DNA of 64,000 nucleotides from Silanimonas sp021297925 (GCA_027532825.1 JAPZTL010000009.1:124001-188000), one strand, 5' to 3'. Shown: positions 27,156 to 36,396, counted from the first letter of the stretch. The notes: generated by a model not told the origin, from the sequence alone. Numbers and translations: made by a program.

Positions 27156-27665
27156 TCAGCGCCGCGCGTAGTCCGCGAAGCGGAAGGCGTGGGCGTGCCG
27201 CGCGTCCGTGCCGTGCGCCTCGCTGTCGACCAGCGCCCATTCGGCGGGATCGAAGCGCGGGAACCACGCGTCGGCGTCCTCGACGCGCGTGTCCACCCAC
27301 GTGAGGTGCAGGCGGGTCGCACGCGACAGGGCCTGCGCATAGACCTCCCCACCGCCGATCACCATGAGGGCCGGGGCGGCGTCACCGGCTGCGAGCCGGA
27401 GGGCCTCGTCGATCGAGGCGACGGCCTGCATGCCCTCGAAGGGCACGCGGCCGGAACGCGTCAGCACGAGGTTGCGTCGGCCCGGGAGCGTCCGGCCCAG
27501 GGATTCCGCGGTCCTGCGGCCCATCAGGATCGGATGGCCGAGCGTCACGGCCTTGAAACGTTTGAGGTCGTCGGGCAAGGACCAGGGCAATGCGTTGCGG
27601 CGCCCGATCGCGAAATCACGGTCGAGCGCAGCGACGAGGGCGAGGGAGGGCCCCTCAGGCGCCAT
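27156..27665 (-). CDS. folA: Dihydrofolate reductase
   Basis: DHFR regenerates tetrahydrofolate for thymidylate, purine and methionine synthesis. The 169-residue protein has LVAALDRDFAIGRRNALPWSLPDDL, the GRRTAESLGR block, and the VIGGGEVYAQAL block that binds NADPH. The start ATG at 27665 overlaps the end of the upstream secreted gene by 11 bases, so it is probably transcribed with that gene and thyA. In E. coli folA is also next to apaH. Confidence 0.95.
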   Translation of the reverse strand: MAPEGPSLALVAALDRDFAIGRRNALPWSLPDDLKRFKAVTLGHPILMGRRTAESLGRTLPGRRNLVLTRSGRVPFEGMQAVASIDEALRLAAGDAAPALMVIGGGEVYAQALSRATRLHLTWVDTRVEDADAWFPRFDPAEWALVDSEAHGTDARHAHAFRFADYARR

Positions 27666-28827
27666 CCAGCCGGCACTCCAGCGGCTGGGCGTCGACCTGC
27701 TCGAGGATCCGGCGCTCGACCCCACCGGACATCACGCGGATGATCTCCAGCTGGTGCTCGTGTTCGGCCGTCCCGCCGATCCAGAGGAACCCGTCGAACG
27801 TCCGGTAAGGCTCTCGGATCTTGGCCTTCCGCACCTGCCCCGCGACCCGCGAGAGCGTCATCGCCTCGGCGGGCGTCATCTCGACGTCGCCATCGGCGGT
27901 TTCGTCGACGAGCCAGTCCTCGAGCGTCATGCGATCGGCGCCTTCGTCCCGCTCCAGGAACTCGCAGGAGGCGCGCACGTTCACGGCCTGCGCCGTCCAG
28001 AACCCCACGCGGTTCAGGTTGATCGTCTGCGCGCGGCCGACGATCCGACTTGACGCATCGCGAAGGATCGACTCCCCGACCAGCTTGATCTCCATGTCCT
28101 TCTGGAAGTCGAGGCGGGTGTTGACCAGTGTCACCACGGGGCCCCGGATCAGGGCGTCATTCCGCTCCTTGAGGCGCGAGGCGAGCCGCAGGAGGCGCGT
28201 GACGTCGGGCTTCCACGCGCGCAGCCGGGCATGCAGCGCGGACGGATCGATGGCGAGGTCCGGCAGGCCGACCGTGACACGGACCAGCGACCCGCTGACC
28301 ACGCCGACGATCTCGACGGTCCGCTCGAGGCCGGTGTCCACGGGATCGCGGAAGCGGACGGGACCGTCCCCTCCGGTGGAAAGCGCGATGGGCGTCTCGG
28401 CCGGCCGATAGTCCAGCAGGGCGAAATCGAAGCCGTCGATGCGGAACAGGTCGGCGACGCGCGCCTTGCCCGTGCCGGCCACCGCCTCGACGTTCTCCTG
28501 AAGCAGGGACGACCAATTCAGCACCGGGTTCTTCGGCGGCTTGCTGTAGTTCGCGACGAGGACCACGGGCCGTCCCGCCATGTCCCCCTCCGTGCCCTGC
28601 AGGTGCAGCACGGTCGTCGCACCACTGAGGGTCAGGGTCTCGCGACTGGACACGACCTTGACCGGCCAAGGAAGGTCGACCGACCCCACCACCGTGTCGA
28701 TCGCCGGCGCGGCGGGCACCGGGGCCGGTACGTGGGTGGGCGGGAGGGGCGCGGGGGGCGACGCCGCGGCGACGGGCGGGACGCACAATCCCAGGCAGAG
28801 GGCGACGAGGGGGAACGGGCGATTCAC
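27655..28827 (-). CDS. Secreted hypothetical protein, 390 aa
   Basis: I do not recognise this family. A signal peptide (hydrophobic FPLVALCLGLC, cleavage near residue 22) is followed by a proline-rich stretch to residue 42 and a mature domain of about 345 residues. Visible segments include a beta-rich TVLHLQGTEGDMAGRP block, the AIDPSALHARLRAW block and a C-terminal GGTAEHEHQLEIIRVM block. No membrane, zinc or nucleotide motif is visible. The start is GTG at 28827 with AAGGA upstream. It sits between thyA and folA, but its exported nature argues against a folate role. Likely periplasmic. Confidence 0.7.
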   Translation of the reverse strand: MNRPFPLVALCLGLCVPPVAAASPPAPLPPTHVPAPVPAAPAIDTVVGSVDLPWPVKVVSSRETLTLSGATTVLHLQGTEGDMAGRPVVLVANYSKPPKNPVLNWSSLLQENVEAVAGTGKARVADLFRIDGFDFALLDYRPAETPIALSTGGDGPVRFRDPVDTGLERTVEIVGVVSGSLVRVTVGLPDLAIDPSALHARLRAWKPDVTRLLRLASRLKERNDALIRGPVVTLVNTRLDFQKDMEIKLVGESILRDASSRIVGRAQTINLNRVGFWTAQAVNVRASCEFLERDEGADRMTLEDWLVDETADGDVEMTPAEAMTLSRVAGQVRKAKIREPYRTFDGFLWIGGTAEHEHQLEIIRVMSGGVERRILEQVDAQPLECRLDGA

Positions 28828-28875
28828 GGGAGGGTCCTTGCGGGGATGGATGGGGGCGTGGCTGGGGCACCGGCG

Positions 28876-29670
28876 CTACACCGCCACCGGCGCCTTGATG
28901 GCCGGGTGCGGGTCGTAGCCGGCGAGCTCGATGTCCTCGTAGCGGAAGGCGAGCACGTCGCGCACGTCGGGGTTGAGGCGCACGGTGGGCAGTGCGCGAT
29001 GCTCGCGCGCGAGCTGCTCGGTCACCTGGTCCACGTGGTTGGAATAGATGTGGCAGTCGCCGCCGGTCCAGACGAAGTCGCCGGGGCCGAGGTCGCAGCT
29101 GTGGGCGATCATCTGCGTCAGCAGTGCGTAGCTCGCGATGTTGAACGGCACACCGAGGAACAGGTCGGCCGATCGCTGGTACAGCTGGCAGCTCAAGCGG
29201 CCGTCGGCGACGTAGAACTGGAACAGGGCGTGGCAGGGCATCAGGGCCATCTTCGGCAAGTCCGACACGTTCCAAGCGCTGACGATCAGCCGCCGGGAAT
29301 CGGGGTTCGTGCGGATCTGCGCGATGACGTCGCCGATCTGGTCGACCACGGTGCCGTCCGGCGCGGCCCAGCTGCGCCACTGCTTGCCGTAGACCGGGCC
29401 CAGCTCGCCGTCGGCATCGGCCCATTCATCCCAGATGCTGACCTTGTGTTCCTTCAGGTAGGCGATGTTGGTCTCGCCCTTCAGGAACCACAGCAGCTCG
29501 TGCACGACCGACTTCCAGTGCACCTTCTTGGTCGTCACCAGCGGGAAGCCGGCCGACAGGTCGAAACGCATCTGCGCGCCGAACACGCTGCGCGTACCGG
29601 TGCCGGTGCGGTCGGTCTTGATCGCGCCGTTCGCCATCACGTGGGCAAGGAGGTCGTGGTAGGCCTGCAT
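28876..29670 (-). CDS. thyA: Thymidylate synthase
   Basis: ThyA converts dUMP to dTMP using methylene-tetrahydrofolate, producing dihydrofolate that FolA then recycles. The 264-residue protein matches E. coli ThyA in length, with the catalytic C146 in ALMPCHALFQFYV and the RTGTGTRSVFG and ELLWFLKGETN blocks. Its ATG shares a base with the lgt stop (TGATG), so lgt-thyA is a coupled unit. Confidence 0.98.
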   Translation of the reverse strand: MQAYHDLLAHVMANGAIKTDRTGTGTRSVFGAQMRFDLSAGFPLVTTKKVHWKSVVHELLWFLKGETNIAYLKEHKVSIWDEWADADGELGPVYGKQWRSWAAPDGTVVDQIGDVIAQIRTNPDSRRLIVSAWNVSDLPKMALMPCHALFQFYVADGRLSCQLYQRSADLFLGVPFNIASYALLTQMIAHSCDLGPGDFVWTGGDCHIYSNHVDQVTEQLAREHRALPTVRLNPDVRDVLAFRYEDIELAGYDPHPAIKAPVAV

Positions 29671-30545
29671 CACGCACCCCCCTTCGCGAGCGTCGGGGCC
29701 GTGTGCGAGCGCCAGAGCAGCCACAGGCCAACGGCAACCATCGGGACGCTCAGCACCATGCCCATCGTCAGCCAGTCGAAGGCGAGGTACCCGTACTGCG
29801 CGTCCGGCTGGCGGAAGAACTCGGCGACGATGCGGAACACGCCGTACAGCAGGGCGAACATGCCGGACACCGCGAAGCGCGGACGCGGCTTCGTGCTGAA
29901 CCACCACAGCACCGCGAACATCACCAGCCCCTCGAGCAGCGCCTGCAGCAGCTGCGACGGGTAGCGCGCGAACGGCTCCAGCACGCCTTGCGCATGCAGC
30001 ACGCGCAGCTGCTCGATCGGCAGGTTGGCGTATTCCGCCGGCAGCGCCCGAGGGAAGACGACGCCGAGCGGCGAGTCGGTGACGCGCCCCCACAACTCGC
30101 CGCCGATCCAGTTGCCGATACGCCCGAAGCCGAGCCCCAGCGGCACCAGTGGCGCGACGAAATCCATCACGTCGAACCAGTGCATCTGGTGCTTGCGGCA
30201 CCACCACCATCCGGCCGCCATCACGCCGAGCAGCCCACCGTGGAAGCTCATGCCACCGCCGCGGACGTTGAACAGCACCAGCGGATCGGCGAGGAAGGCC
30301 GGCAGGTCGTAGAAGAGCACGTAGCCCAAGCGCCCGCCCACGAGCACGCCGATCATCCCGTAGAACAGCAGGTCGCCGAACGCGTTCTCGTCGATCCCCG
30401 GCAAGCGGCCCGCACGCAGGCGGCGCAGGCCCAGCCACCAGGCGGCGGCGAAGGCCAGCACGTACATGAGGCCGTACCAGTGGATGCCGTGGGGCCAGAC
30501 CGGCAGGTGCAGGGCGATCGGATCGATGTCGTGCAGGTGGCTCAT
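29670..30545 (-). CDS. lgt: Phosphatidylglycerol-prolipoprotein diacylglyceryl transferase
   Basis: Lgt attaches diacylglycerol to the lipobox cysteine of prolipoproteins at the inner membrane. The 291-residue protein has seven hydrophobic segments, the family signature GRIGNWIGGE and the preceding HGGLLGVM block (with conserved RGGGMSFHGG). It is followed by thyA, as in E. coli. Confidence 0.96.
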   Translation of the reverse strand: MSHLHDIDPIALHLPVWPHGIHWYGLMYVLAFAAAWWLGLRRLRAGRLPGIDENAFGDLLFYGMIGVLVGGRLGYVLFYDLPAFLADPLVLFNVRGGGMSFHGGLLGVMAAGWWWCRKHQMHWFDVMDFVAPLVPLGLGFGRIGNWIGGELWGRVTDSPLGVVFPRALPAEYANLPIEQLRVLHAQGVLEPFARYPSQLLQALLEGLVMFAVLWWFSTKPRPRFAVSGMFALLYGVFRIVAEFFRQPDAQYGYLAFDWLTMGMVLSVPMVAVGLWLLWRSHTAPTLAKGGA

Positions 30546-30558
30546 GGGGCGGGCGGGC

Positions 30559-31776
30559 TCAGGCCGGCAGGACGCGGAAGATCGCGCCCTTGAGGTAGTC
30601 GGTTTCGGGGATCGCGGGATGCACGGGATGGTCCGGCCCCTGCGTCAGGGGTTCCAACAGCTGCGCCTGGCGGTCGAGATGGCGCGCCGCCGCCTGCACG
30701 GCCTCGACCAGCGCCGCCCGCGGGAAGTGGTGGCTGCAGGAGCAGGCGACGAGGAGGCCGTCCTTCGACAACACCTGCATGCCCGCTTCGAACACGCGCC
30801 GGTAGGCCAGCGCGCCTTCCTTGTAGTCCTTCTTGCGCTTGACGAAGGCCGGCGGATCGATCACCACGACGTCCCAGCGCCGCCGCTCGGCACGGGCCGC
30901 GCGGAGGAACTCGAAGGCGTCGGCGGCATGCGCGTCCACGCGATCGGCGAGGCCGTTGCGCGCCGCGTTCGACCGCACGGCCTCGACGGCACGCGCGGAG
31001 ATGTCGACGCAATCCGCGCGCGCCGCACCGTCGGCCACGGCCCGGAGGCCCCAACCGCCGGCGAAGCTGAAGACGTCCAGCACCGTCGTGTCCTTCAGCC
31101 ACGGCGCGAGGCGGTCGCGGTTGGCGCGCTGGTCGTAGAACCACCCGGTCTTCTGGCCGTCCAGCACGTCGGCGGCGAAGCGCAGGGCGCCCTCGCGGAC
31201 CTCGACCGGGCCGTCCACGGGCATGCCGACCACGCGGACCTCGTCGGCCAGCCCCTCGACGGCGCGGGCGCTGCTGTCGTTCTTCCAGACGATGCTGCGC
31301 GGCTTGAGTACCTTGTCCATCGCCTCGGTGGCGATGTCCTGCAGGCGGTCCATGCCGGCGGTGGTGGCCTGCGCGACGAGCACGTCGCCGAAGCGGTCGA
31401 CGGTCAAGCCCGGCAGGCCATCCGACTCACCGAACACCAGGCGGTAGAACGGATCGGCGTAACGCCGCTCGCGCAGCGCCAGCGCCACGTTGAGTCGGTG
31501 CACGAACAAAGAGCGGTCCAGCGGGTGGCCGCCGCGATCAACCAGGCGCGCGGCGATCAGGGTGTTCGGGTGCGCATAGCCACTGCCCAGGGGTTTCCCG
31601 GCGGCATCGACCAGCATCACCGGCTGGCCGGGCTGCAGGGTGGCCAGCGGCGTGCGGGCGACGTCGACCTCGTTGCTGAACACCCAGAGGTGCCCGGCGC
31701 GGAGCCGGCGCTCCTCGCCCTTGCGCAGCACCAGGGGGACGGGAGGGATGGCGTCGCGCGCCGGCGTGGTGGTCAT
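30559..31776 (-). CDS. rlmI: 23S rRNA m5C1962 methyltransferase RlmI
   Basis: RlmI methylates C1962 of 23S rRNA. The 405-residue protein has an N-terminal PUA domain (LRKGEERRLRAGHLWVFSNE), an EEHEAD-type linker, and a Rossmann methyltransferase with VLDVFSFAGGWGLRAV, the VVIDPPAF block and the CSCSHHF block. The ATG at 31776 has AAGGA upstream; a frame extension to 31920 overlaps terC and is not used. It follows terC after 10 bases and precedes lgt. Confidence 0.9.
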   Translation of the reverse strand: MTTTPARDAIPPVPLVLRKGEERRLRAGHLWVFSNEVDVARTPLATLQPGQPVMLVDAAGKPLGSGYAHPNTLIAARLVDRGGHPLDRSLFVHRLNVALALRERRYADPFYRLVFGESDGLPGLTVDRFGDVLVAQATTAGMDRLQDIATEAMDKVLKPRSIVWKNDSSARAVEGLADEVRVVGMPVDGPVEVREGALRFAADVLDGQKTGWFYDQRANRDRLAPWLKDTTVLDVFSFAGGWGLRAVADGAARADCVDISARAVEAVRSNAARNGLADRVDAHAADAFEFLRAARAERRRWDVVVIDPPAFVKRKKDYKEGALAYRRVFEAGMQVLSKDGLLVACSCSHHFPRAALVEAVQAAARHLDRQAQLLEPLTQGPDHPVHPAIPETDYLKGAIFRVLPA

Positions 31777-31786
31777 GGTCGATCCT

Positions 31787-32539
31787 TCAGGCCGAAAGGC
31801 GCTTGCGTTCGGCTTTCCTCGCCTTCCGATGGCGAGCCAGCATGTTGAGCGCCTCCACGAGGCCGGAGAACGCCATCGCGAAGTACAGGAAGCCGCGCGG
31901 GATGTGGTAGCCGAAGCCATCCGCGACCAGCGCCGCCCCGACGAGAATCAGGAAGGTCAGCGCCAGCATCTTCACCGTCGGATGCCGCTCGATGAAGTCG
32001 CCGATCGGGTTGCTCGCCAGGATCATCACGATGACGGCAAGGACGATGGCCGCGACCATGATGCCGACCTGCCCAGCCGGGACCATGCCCACCGCGGTGA
32101 TCACCGAATCCAGCGAGAACACGATGTCGATCACGGCGATCTGCGCGATCACCCAGCCGAACACCGCCGACGGCCGCGTGTCGATGTCCTCGTCGTCGCC
32201 ATCCCCCTCGACGGAATCGTGGATCTCCATCGTGCCCTTGACCAGCAGGAACAGGCCGCCGGCGATCAGGACGAGATCGCGGATCGAGAACGAGTGGCCG
32301 AGCACGCTGAACAGCACCACGTCCATGCTCGCGATCCACGCCAGCGTCAGCAGCAGCAGGATGCGGGTGACGCAGGCCAGCGCGAGGCCGAACTTCCGCG
32401 CCTTCGGGCGCTGCTCGGGCGGCAGTTTGCTGACGGCGATGGAAATGAAGACGAGGTTGTCGACGCCAAGCACGATCTCGAGGGTCGCGAGCGTGAGCAG
32501 GGCGATCCAGAGTTCGGGGCTGGTCAGGAATTCGATCAT
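31787..32539 (-). CDS. TerC-family integral membrane protein
   Basis: TerC-type proteins are multi-pass inner-membrane proteins tied to metal homeostasis and tellurite or stress responses; several export manganese. The 250-residue protein has the conserved EIVLGVDNLVFISIAVSKLP start with acidic residues in the first membrane segment, about seven hydrophobic segments, and the VVFSLDSVITAVGM block near residue 145. These two Asp-containing blocks are the family hallmark. It is 10 bases upstream of rlmI. A DUF533 (TerB-like) gene and an AIM24 gene lie 0.6-1.4 kb away on the other strand. Confidence 0.92.
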   Translation of the reverse strand: MIEFLTSPELWIALLTLATLEIVLGVDNLVFISIAVSKLPPEQRPKARKFGLALACVTRILLLLTLAWIASMDVVLFSVLGHSFSIRDLVLIAGGLFLLVKGTMEIHDSVEGDGDDEDIDTRPSAVFGWVIAQIAVIDIVFSLDSVITAVGMVPAGQVGIMVAAIVLAVIVMILASNPIGDFIERHPTVKMLALTFLILVGAALVADGFGYHIPRGFLYFAMAFSGLVEALNMLARHRKARKAERKRLSA

Positions 32540-32576
32540 CGGGGCCAGTGGCGGGAAGAAGGGAAGCGGGGCGGCC

Positions 32577-32960
32577 TCACAGCCAGCGCGGCAGCAGGAC
32601 GAGGCCCCAGCACAGCAGCACGTTCAGATCGCACAGGAACACTGCCGCCGATCCCATGTCCTTGGCGCGCTTGGCCAGTTCGTGCCAATCGCGGCCGAAC
32701 CGGTCGACCACGGCCTCGAGCGCCGAGTTCAGCACCTCGACGACCAGCACCAGCATCAGGCTGCAGACCAGGATCGCCCGCTCGACGCCGTCCGCGCCCA
32801 GCCATAGCCCCAGGGGCGCGAGGACCGCGAACAGGTAGACCTCGAGGCGGAAGGACGATTCGAGGCGCCACGTCGCGGCCAGCCCGTGCAGGGACCACTG
32901 GAAGGCACGCCAGACCTGGAAGGGAGTCCGGGGCGCGTGGCTGTCGGTGCTGTCGGCCAT
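32577..32960 (-). CDS. dgkA: Diacylglycerol kinase
   Basis: DgkA phosphorylates diacylglycerol released during membrane-derived oligosaccharide or LPS modification, an inner-membrane enzyme with three transmembrane helices. The 127-residue protein matches the family (E. coli 122). The ESSFRLEVYLFAVL and the EVLNSALEAVVDRFG motif, with the catalytic glutamate, are clear, followed by RAKDMGSAAV. The frame continues upstream but the ATG at 32960 gives the normal length. Confidence 0.93.
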   Translation of the reverse strand: MADSTDSHAPRTPFQVWRAFQWSLHGLAATWRLESSFRLEVYLFAVLAPLGLWLGADGVERAILVCSLMLVLVVEVLNSALEAVVDRFGRDWHELAKRAKDMGSAAVFLCDLNVLLCWGLVLLPRWL

Positions 32961-33135
32961 GGCGCGCAGGCGGGGTTCAAGGCGAAGTGAAAGCGCGCCA
33001 GTGTGCCACAGCGCCCTCCGCCCCGCCCTGCCCCCTCCCCGGAACGCCGCGCCACGGGGCGACCTTCGGCACTGGCGGCGGGTCGACCCGGTTTTGGCAT
33101 GATGCGCCGGCCTCCCGCGCGCAGAAGGAAGACCC

Positions 33136-33912
33136 ATGTTCGACCCGGAACGCCTGCTCAAGCAGGTGATGAACGAAGCCCTCAGCGGCAGCCTCGGCGG
33201 CAAGCAGCGCCGCCACAAGTCGAGCTACGGCAGCAGCGGCCTTGGCGGCTTGGGCGGCCTGCTCGGCGGGTCGTCCAGCAGCTCGAGCGGCCTGGGCAGT
33301 CTGCTGGGTGGCGTCCTGGGCAGTGGCAGCGGTCGTCGCAGCGGTGGCGGCCTGTCGACTGCGACCAAGGCCAAGATCGGCATGGGCGCCCTGGGCCTCG
33401 CCATCGCCGCGTACGAGCACTACAAGACGAGCAGCGCGCCCGCGGCCGGCGCCCCCGCGACGCCACCGTCCCAACCGATGCACGGCGGCGCGCCGCCCCC
33501 GCCGCCCCCGGCAGGCCCGGCTTCGCCCCCACCCGCGCCCGTCGTGGCCGCGCCCACGGACGCCGAACGCGCCGTCGAGGCCATGCACCTGCTGCGCGCC
33601 ATGATCTGCGCGGCGAACGCCGACGGCCTGATCGACACCGACGAGCGCCAGCGCATCCTCGGCAGCGCCCGGGATGCCGGGCTCGACACCGAAGACCTCG
33701 AGGCGCTGGAAGGCGAGCTCGCAGCGCCGCTGACGATCGCCCAGCTCGTGGCGCGCACGCGCCCGGCCCAACGCGAACAGGTCTACGTCGCCTCGGTCAT
33801 CGCCATCGGCCGCGACACCGAGCTCGAAGTGCGCTATCTCGACGACCTCGCCGCCCGCCTCGGCCTCGACGCCGCCGCGCGCGAACAGCTCCACGCCGAA
33901 CTCGGCCTCTGA
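33136..33912 (+). CDS. DUF533 (TerB-like) protein
   Basis: A 258-residue protein with a Gly/Ser-rich low-complexity segment (residues 20-75, SGLGGLGGLLGGSSSSSSGL), one hydrophobic stretch (about 83-92), a proline-rich linker (about 105-140) and a C-terminal TerB-like/DUF533 domain (AMICAANADGLIDTDERQRIL). DUF533 proteins such as E. coli YebE are induced by envelope stress, but their function is unknown. The ATG is 23 bases before the next gene's stop-start gap, so it is co-transcribed with the AIM24 gene. Putative TerB-fold membership is the inference; the sequence shows only the alpha-helical Asp/Gly loop. Confidence 0.85.
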   Translation: MFDPERLLKQVMNEALSGSLGGKQRRHKSSYGSSGLGGLGGLLGGSSSSSSGLGSLLGGVLGSGSGRRSGGGLSTATKAKIGMGALGLAIAAYEHYKTSSAPAAGAPATPPSQPMHGGAPPPPPPAGPASPPPAPVVAAPTDAERAVEAMHLLRAMICAANADGLIDTDERQRILGSARDAGLDTEDLEALEGELAAPLTIAQLVARTRPAQREQVYVASVIAIGRDTELEVRYLDDLAARLGLDAAAREQLHAELGL

Positions 33913-33934
33913 TCCCCCCGCACGGAGATTCGCC

Positions 33935-34939
33935 ATGCACCAGTGGTACCTCAGCTACAACGGCCAGCAAATGGGCCCCCTCGACACCGCCGCCGCCGTC
34001 GCGCAGGCCGCGAAGAACCCGAACGGCCACTGCTGGCGCAACGGTTTCGCCGAATGGGTGCCGATCGCCGCCTGCGCGGAGCTGCGCAGCGAGACGGTGG
34101 CCGGCAACGTCACCTCGCCGCCGCCTCCGGCCTTCCACGGCGGCCAGCGCGCCGACGTCATCGACTACAAGATCTACGGCGAGGACATGCAGTTCGTCGA
34201 GATCGAACTCGACCCCGGCGAATCCGCCGTCGCCGAAGCCGGCGCCATGATGTACAAGGACGCGGTCGTGCAGATGGAAACCGTGTTCGGCGACGGCAAG
34301 CAGGCCGGCGGCGGTTTCATGGACAAGCTGCTCGGCGCAGGCAAGCGCCTGGTCACCGGCGAGTCGCTGTTCACCACGGTGTTCACCCATGCCGGCGGCA
34401 GTGGCAAGGCCAAGGTCGCCTTCGCGGCGCCCTACCCCGGCACCATCGTGCCGATGACGCTGTCGAACTACGGCGGCCGCATCATCTGCCAGAAGGACAG
34501 CTTCCTCGCCGCGGCGCGCGGCGTCTCGATCGGCCTGCACTTCCAACGCAAGGTGATGACCGCGCTGTTCGGCGGCGAGGGCTTCATCATGCAGAAGCTC
34601 GAAGGCGACGGCCTCGTCTTCGTGCACGCCGGCGGCACGATCATGGAGCGGCAGCTCCGCGCCGGCGAACGCCTCGACGTCGACACCGGCTGCGTCGTGG
34701 CCTACACCGACGGCGTCAACTTCGACATCAAGTCGGTCGGCTCGGTGAAGTCGATGCTGTTCGGCGGCGAAGGCGTGTTCATGGCCACGCTCACCGGCCC
34801 GGGCAAGGTGTGGATCCAGTCGCTGCCGTTCTCGCGCCTCGCCGGCCGCATGATGCAGGCGGCGATGAAGCCGGGACGCGACGAAGGTTCGGCGCTGGGC
34901 GGCCTCGGCCGCATCCTTGACGGCGACAACAGCTTCTGA
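33935..34939 (+). CDS. GYF_2 domain-AIM24/TIGR00266 fusion protein
   Basis: A 334-residue protein. The N-terminal 50 residues (MHQWYLSYNGQQMGPLD) form a GYF_2 domain, which binds proline-rich sequences. From about residue 75 the AIM24/TIGR00266 domain follows (GEDMQFVEIELDPGESAVAEAGAMMY, then VFMATLTGPGKVWIQSLP). This fold is a beta-sandwich found in many bacteria and in mitochondrial Aim24; its role is membrane-related but not settled. It lies 22 bases after the DUF533 gene, whose proline-rich linker could be a partner for the GYF_2 domain. Confidence 0.9.
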   Translation: MHQWYLSYNGQQMGPLDTAAAVAQAAKNPNGHCWRNGFAEWVPIAACAELRSETVAGNVTSPPPPAFHGGQRADVIDYKIYGEDMQFVEIELDPGESAVAEAGAMMYKDAVVQMETVFGDGKQAGGGFMDKLLGAGKRLVTGESLFTTVFTHAGGSGKAKVAFAAPYPGTIVPMTLSNYGGRIICQKDSFLAAARGVSIGLHFQRKVMTALFGGEGFIMQKLEGDGLVFVHAGGTIMERQLRAGERLDVDTGCVVAYTDGVNFDIKSVGSVKSMLFGGEGVFMATLTGPGKVWIQSLPFSRLAGRMMQAAMKPGRDEGSALGGLGRILDGDNSF

Positions 34940-34946
34940 GCACGGC

Positions 34947-35375
34947 TCAGCTGGCGATGTAGCTCTGCAGCGCCGCGATCTCGTGGCGCTGCTCCTCGAT
35001 CACGAGCTTCAACAGGTCGCCGATCGAGACGACCCCGAGCACCACCCCATCGTCGACCACCGGAAGGTGGCGGAAGCGGTGTTCGGTCATCAGCTCCATG
35101 CATTCACTCGCACGCTGACCGGGCGAGACGGTCCGCACCGGGCTGGTCATGATGGTGCGCACCGCCGTGGTGGCGGAGGCGCGGCCCTGCAACACCACCT
35201 TCCGCGCGTAGTCCCGCTCGGTGAGGATGCCCGCCAAGCCGCCGGCCTCCATCACCAGCACCGCACCCACGCCGCTCTCGGCCATGCGGCGCAGCGCCTC
35301 CAGCACCGAATCGTCCGGCCCCACCGTCACCAGCGGGGTGTTCTTGCCGTCGAGGATCTGCCGGACGCTGCGCAT
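34947..35375 (-). CDS. CBS-domain pair protein
   Basis: A 142-residue stand-alone protein with two CBS domains: TVGPDDSVLEALRRMAESGVG then TVSPGQRASECMELMTEHRF. Such pairs bind AMP, ATP or S-adenosylmethionine and signal energy state, but no partner domain is present. Of four in-frame ATGs, 35375 (MRSVRQILDG) has the best ribosome-binding site (GGGAGGG seven bases before). It converges with the AIM24 gene after eight bases. Function unknown; the C-terminal KLVIEEQRHEIAALQ helix is typical of this small family. Confidence 0.85.
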   Translation of the reverse strand: MRSVRQILDGKNTPLVTVGPDDSVLEALRRMAESGVGAVLVMEAGGLAGILTERDYARKVVLQGRASATTAVRTIMTSPVRTVSPGQRASECMELMTEHRFRHLPVVDDGVVLGVVSIGDLLKLVIEEQRHEIAALQSYIAS

Positions 35376-35427
35376 CGCCATCCCTCCCATCGTGGATGGC
35401 CCGATCATACGCTCGCGGCGCCGGGCC

Positions 35428-36396
35428 TCAAGCGCCCGGCGTGCCGGGCAAACGGGCGTCCTCCACGATGTAGAGCGGACGCTGCTTGGCCTCGAGGTAC
35501 AAGCGCCCGAGGTACTCGCCGATGATGCCGAGCGCCATCAACTGCAGGCCGCCGAGGAGGGTGATGACCACCATCAGCGAAGGCCACCCGGCGACCGGAT
35601 CGCCCCACAGCAGGGTGCGGACGATGATCCAGAGCCCGGCCAGGAACGCCAGCACCGCGCTCGCGAGGCCGAGGTAGGTCGCGACGCGCAGCGGTACCGT
35701 GGAGAAACCGGTGATGCCCTCGATGGCCAGGTTCCACAGACGCCAGTAGTTGAACTTCGACGCACCGGCCAGCCGCGGCGCGCGCTCGTAGTCGAAGGCC
35801 TCGGCACGGAAGCCCACCCAGGCGAACAGGCCCTTCATGAAGCGCTGCCGTTCGCGCAGGCGGCGCAGGGCCTCGGCGGCCCGCGGGCCGATCAGCCGGA
35901 AGTCGCCGGTATCGCGCGGGATCGGCGTATCGGACAGGGCGTTGATGACGCGGTAGAACGCCGCCGCCGTGGCACGCTTCATCCACGACTCGCCCGCACG
36001 GCGGGTCCGACGGCCATAAACGACCTCGGCGCCGGCGCGCCAACGCTCGACCAGCGCCGGCACCAGTTCCGGCGGATCCTGGCCATCCGCGTCCAGCACG
36101 ACCACCGCGGCGCCGTCCGGCGCATGGTCGATCCCGGCCGTGAGCGCGAGCTCCTTGCCGTAGTTGCGGGACAGGCGCAGCACGCCGACGCGATCGGGCG
36201 AGGCCTGCCGGAATGCGTCGAGGAGCCGCCACGTTCCGTCGCGGCTGCCGTCATCGACGTAAAGGACACGCGTCCCGGGCCCCAGCGCATTAGCGACGGC
36301 CAGCAGACGAGGGTGCAGGAGGGGAAGGGACGCCTCTTCGTTGTGGGCGGCGACCAGCAGCACGAGTTCGACGGACGAGACCATGCCAGCGAGCAT
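35428..36396 (-). CDS. GT2 glycosyltransferase, GtrB/ArnC-like
   Basis: A membrane glycosyltransferase of 322 residues. The GT-A domain has an AAHNEE start, the YVDDGSRDGTW block and the DADGQDPPELVP block (DXD-like). A QRFMKGLFAWVGF block, typical of the polyprenyl-phosphate sugar synthases, and two C-terminal hydrophobic segments (about 235-257 and 270-292) point to a polyprenyl-phosphate glucose or aminoarabinose transferase used for lipid A or O-antigen decoration. The sugar cannot be told. An alternative ATG at 36384 would shorten the product by four residues. It is divergent from the arsenic cassette. Confidence 0.88.
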   Translation of the reverse strand: MLAGMVSSVELVLLVAAHNEEASLPLLHPRLLAVANALGPGTRVLYVDDGSRDGTWRLLDAFRQASPDRVGVLRLSRNYGKELALTAGIDHAPDGAAVVVLDADGQDPPELVPALVERWRAGAEVVYGRRTRRAGESWMKRATAAAFYRVINALSDTPIPRDTGDFRLIGPRAAEALRRLRERQRFMKGLFAWVGFRAEAFDYERAPRLAGASKFNYWRLWNLAIEGITGFSTVPLRVATYLGLASAVLAFLAGLWIIVRTLLWGDPVAGWPSLMVVITLLGGLQLMALGIIGEYLGRLYLEAKQRPLYIVEDARLPGTPGA

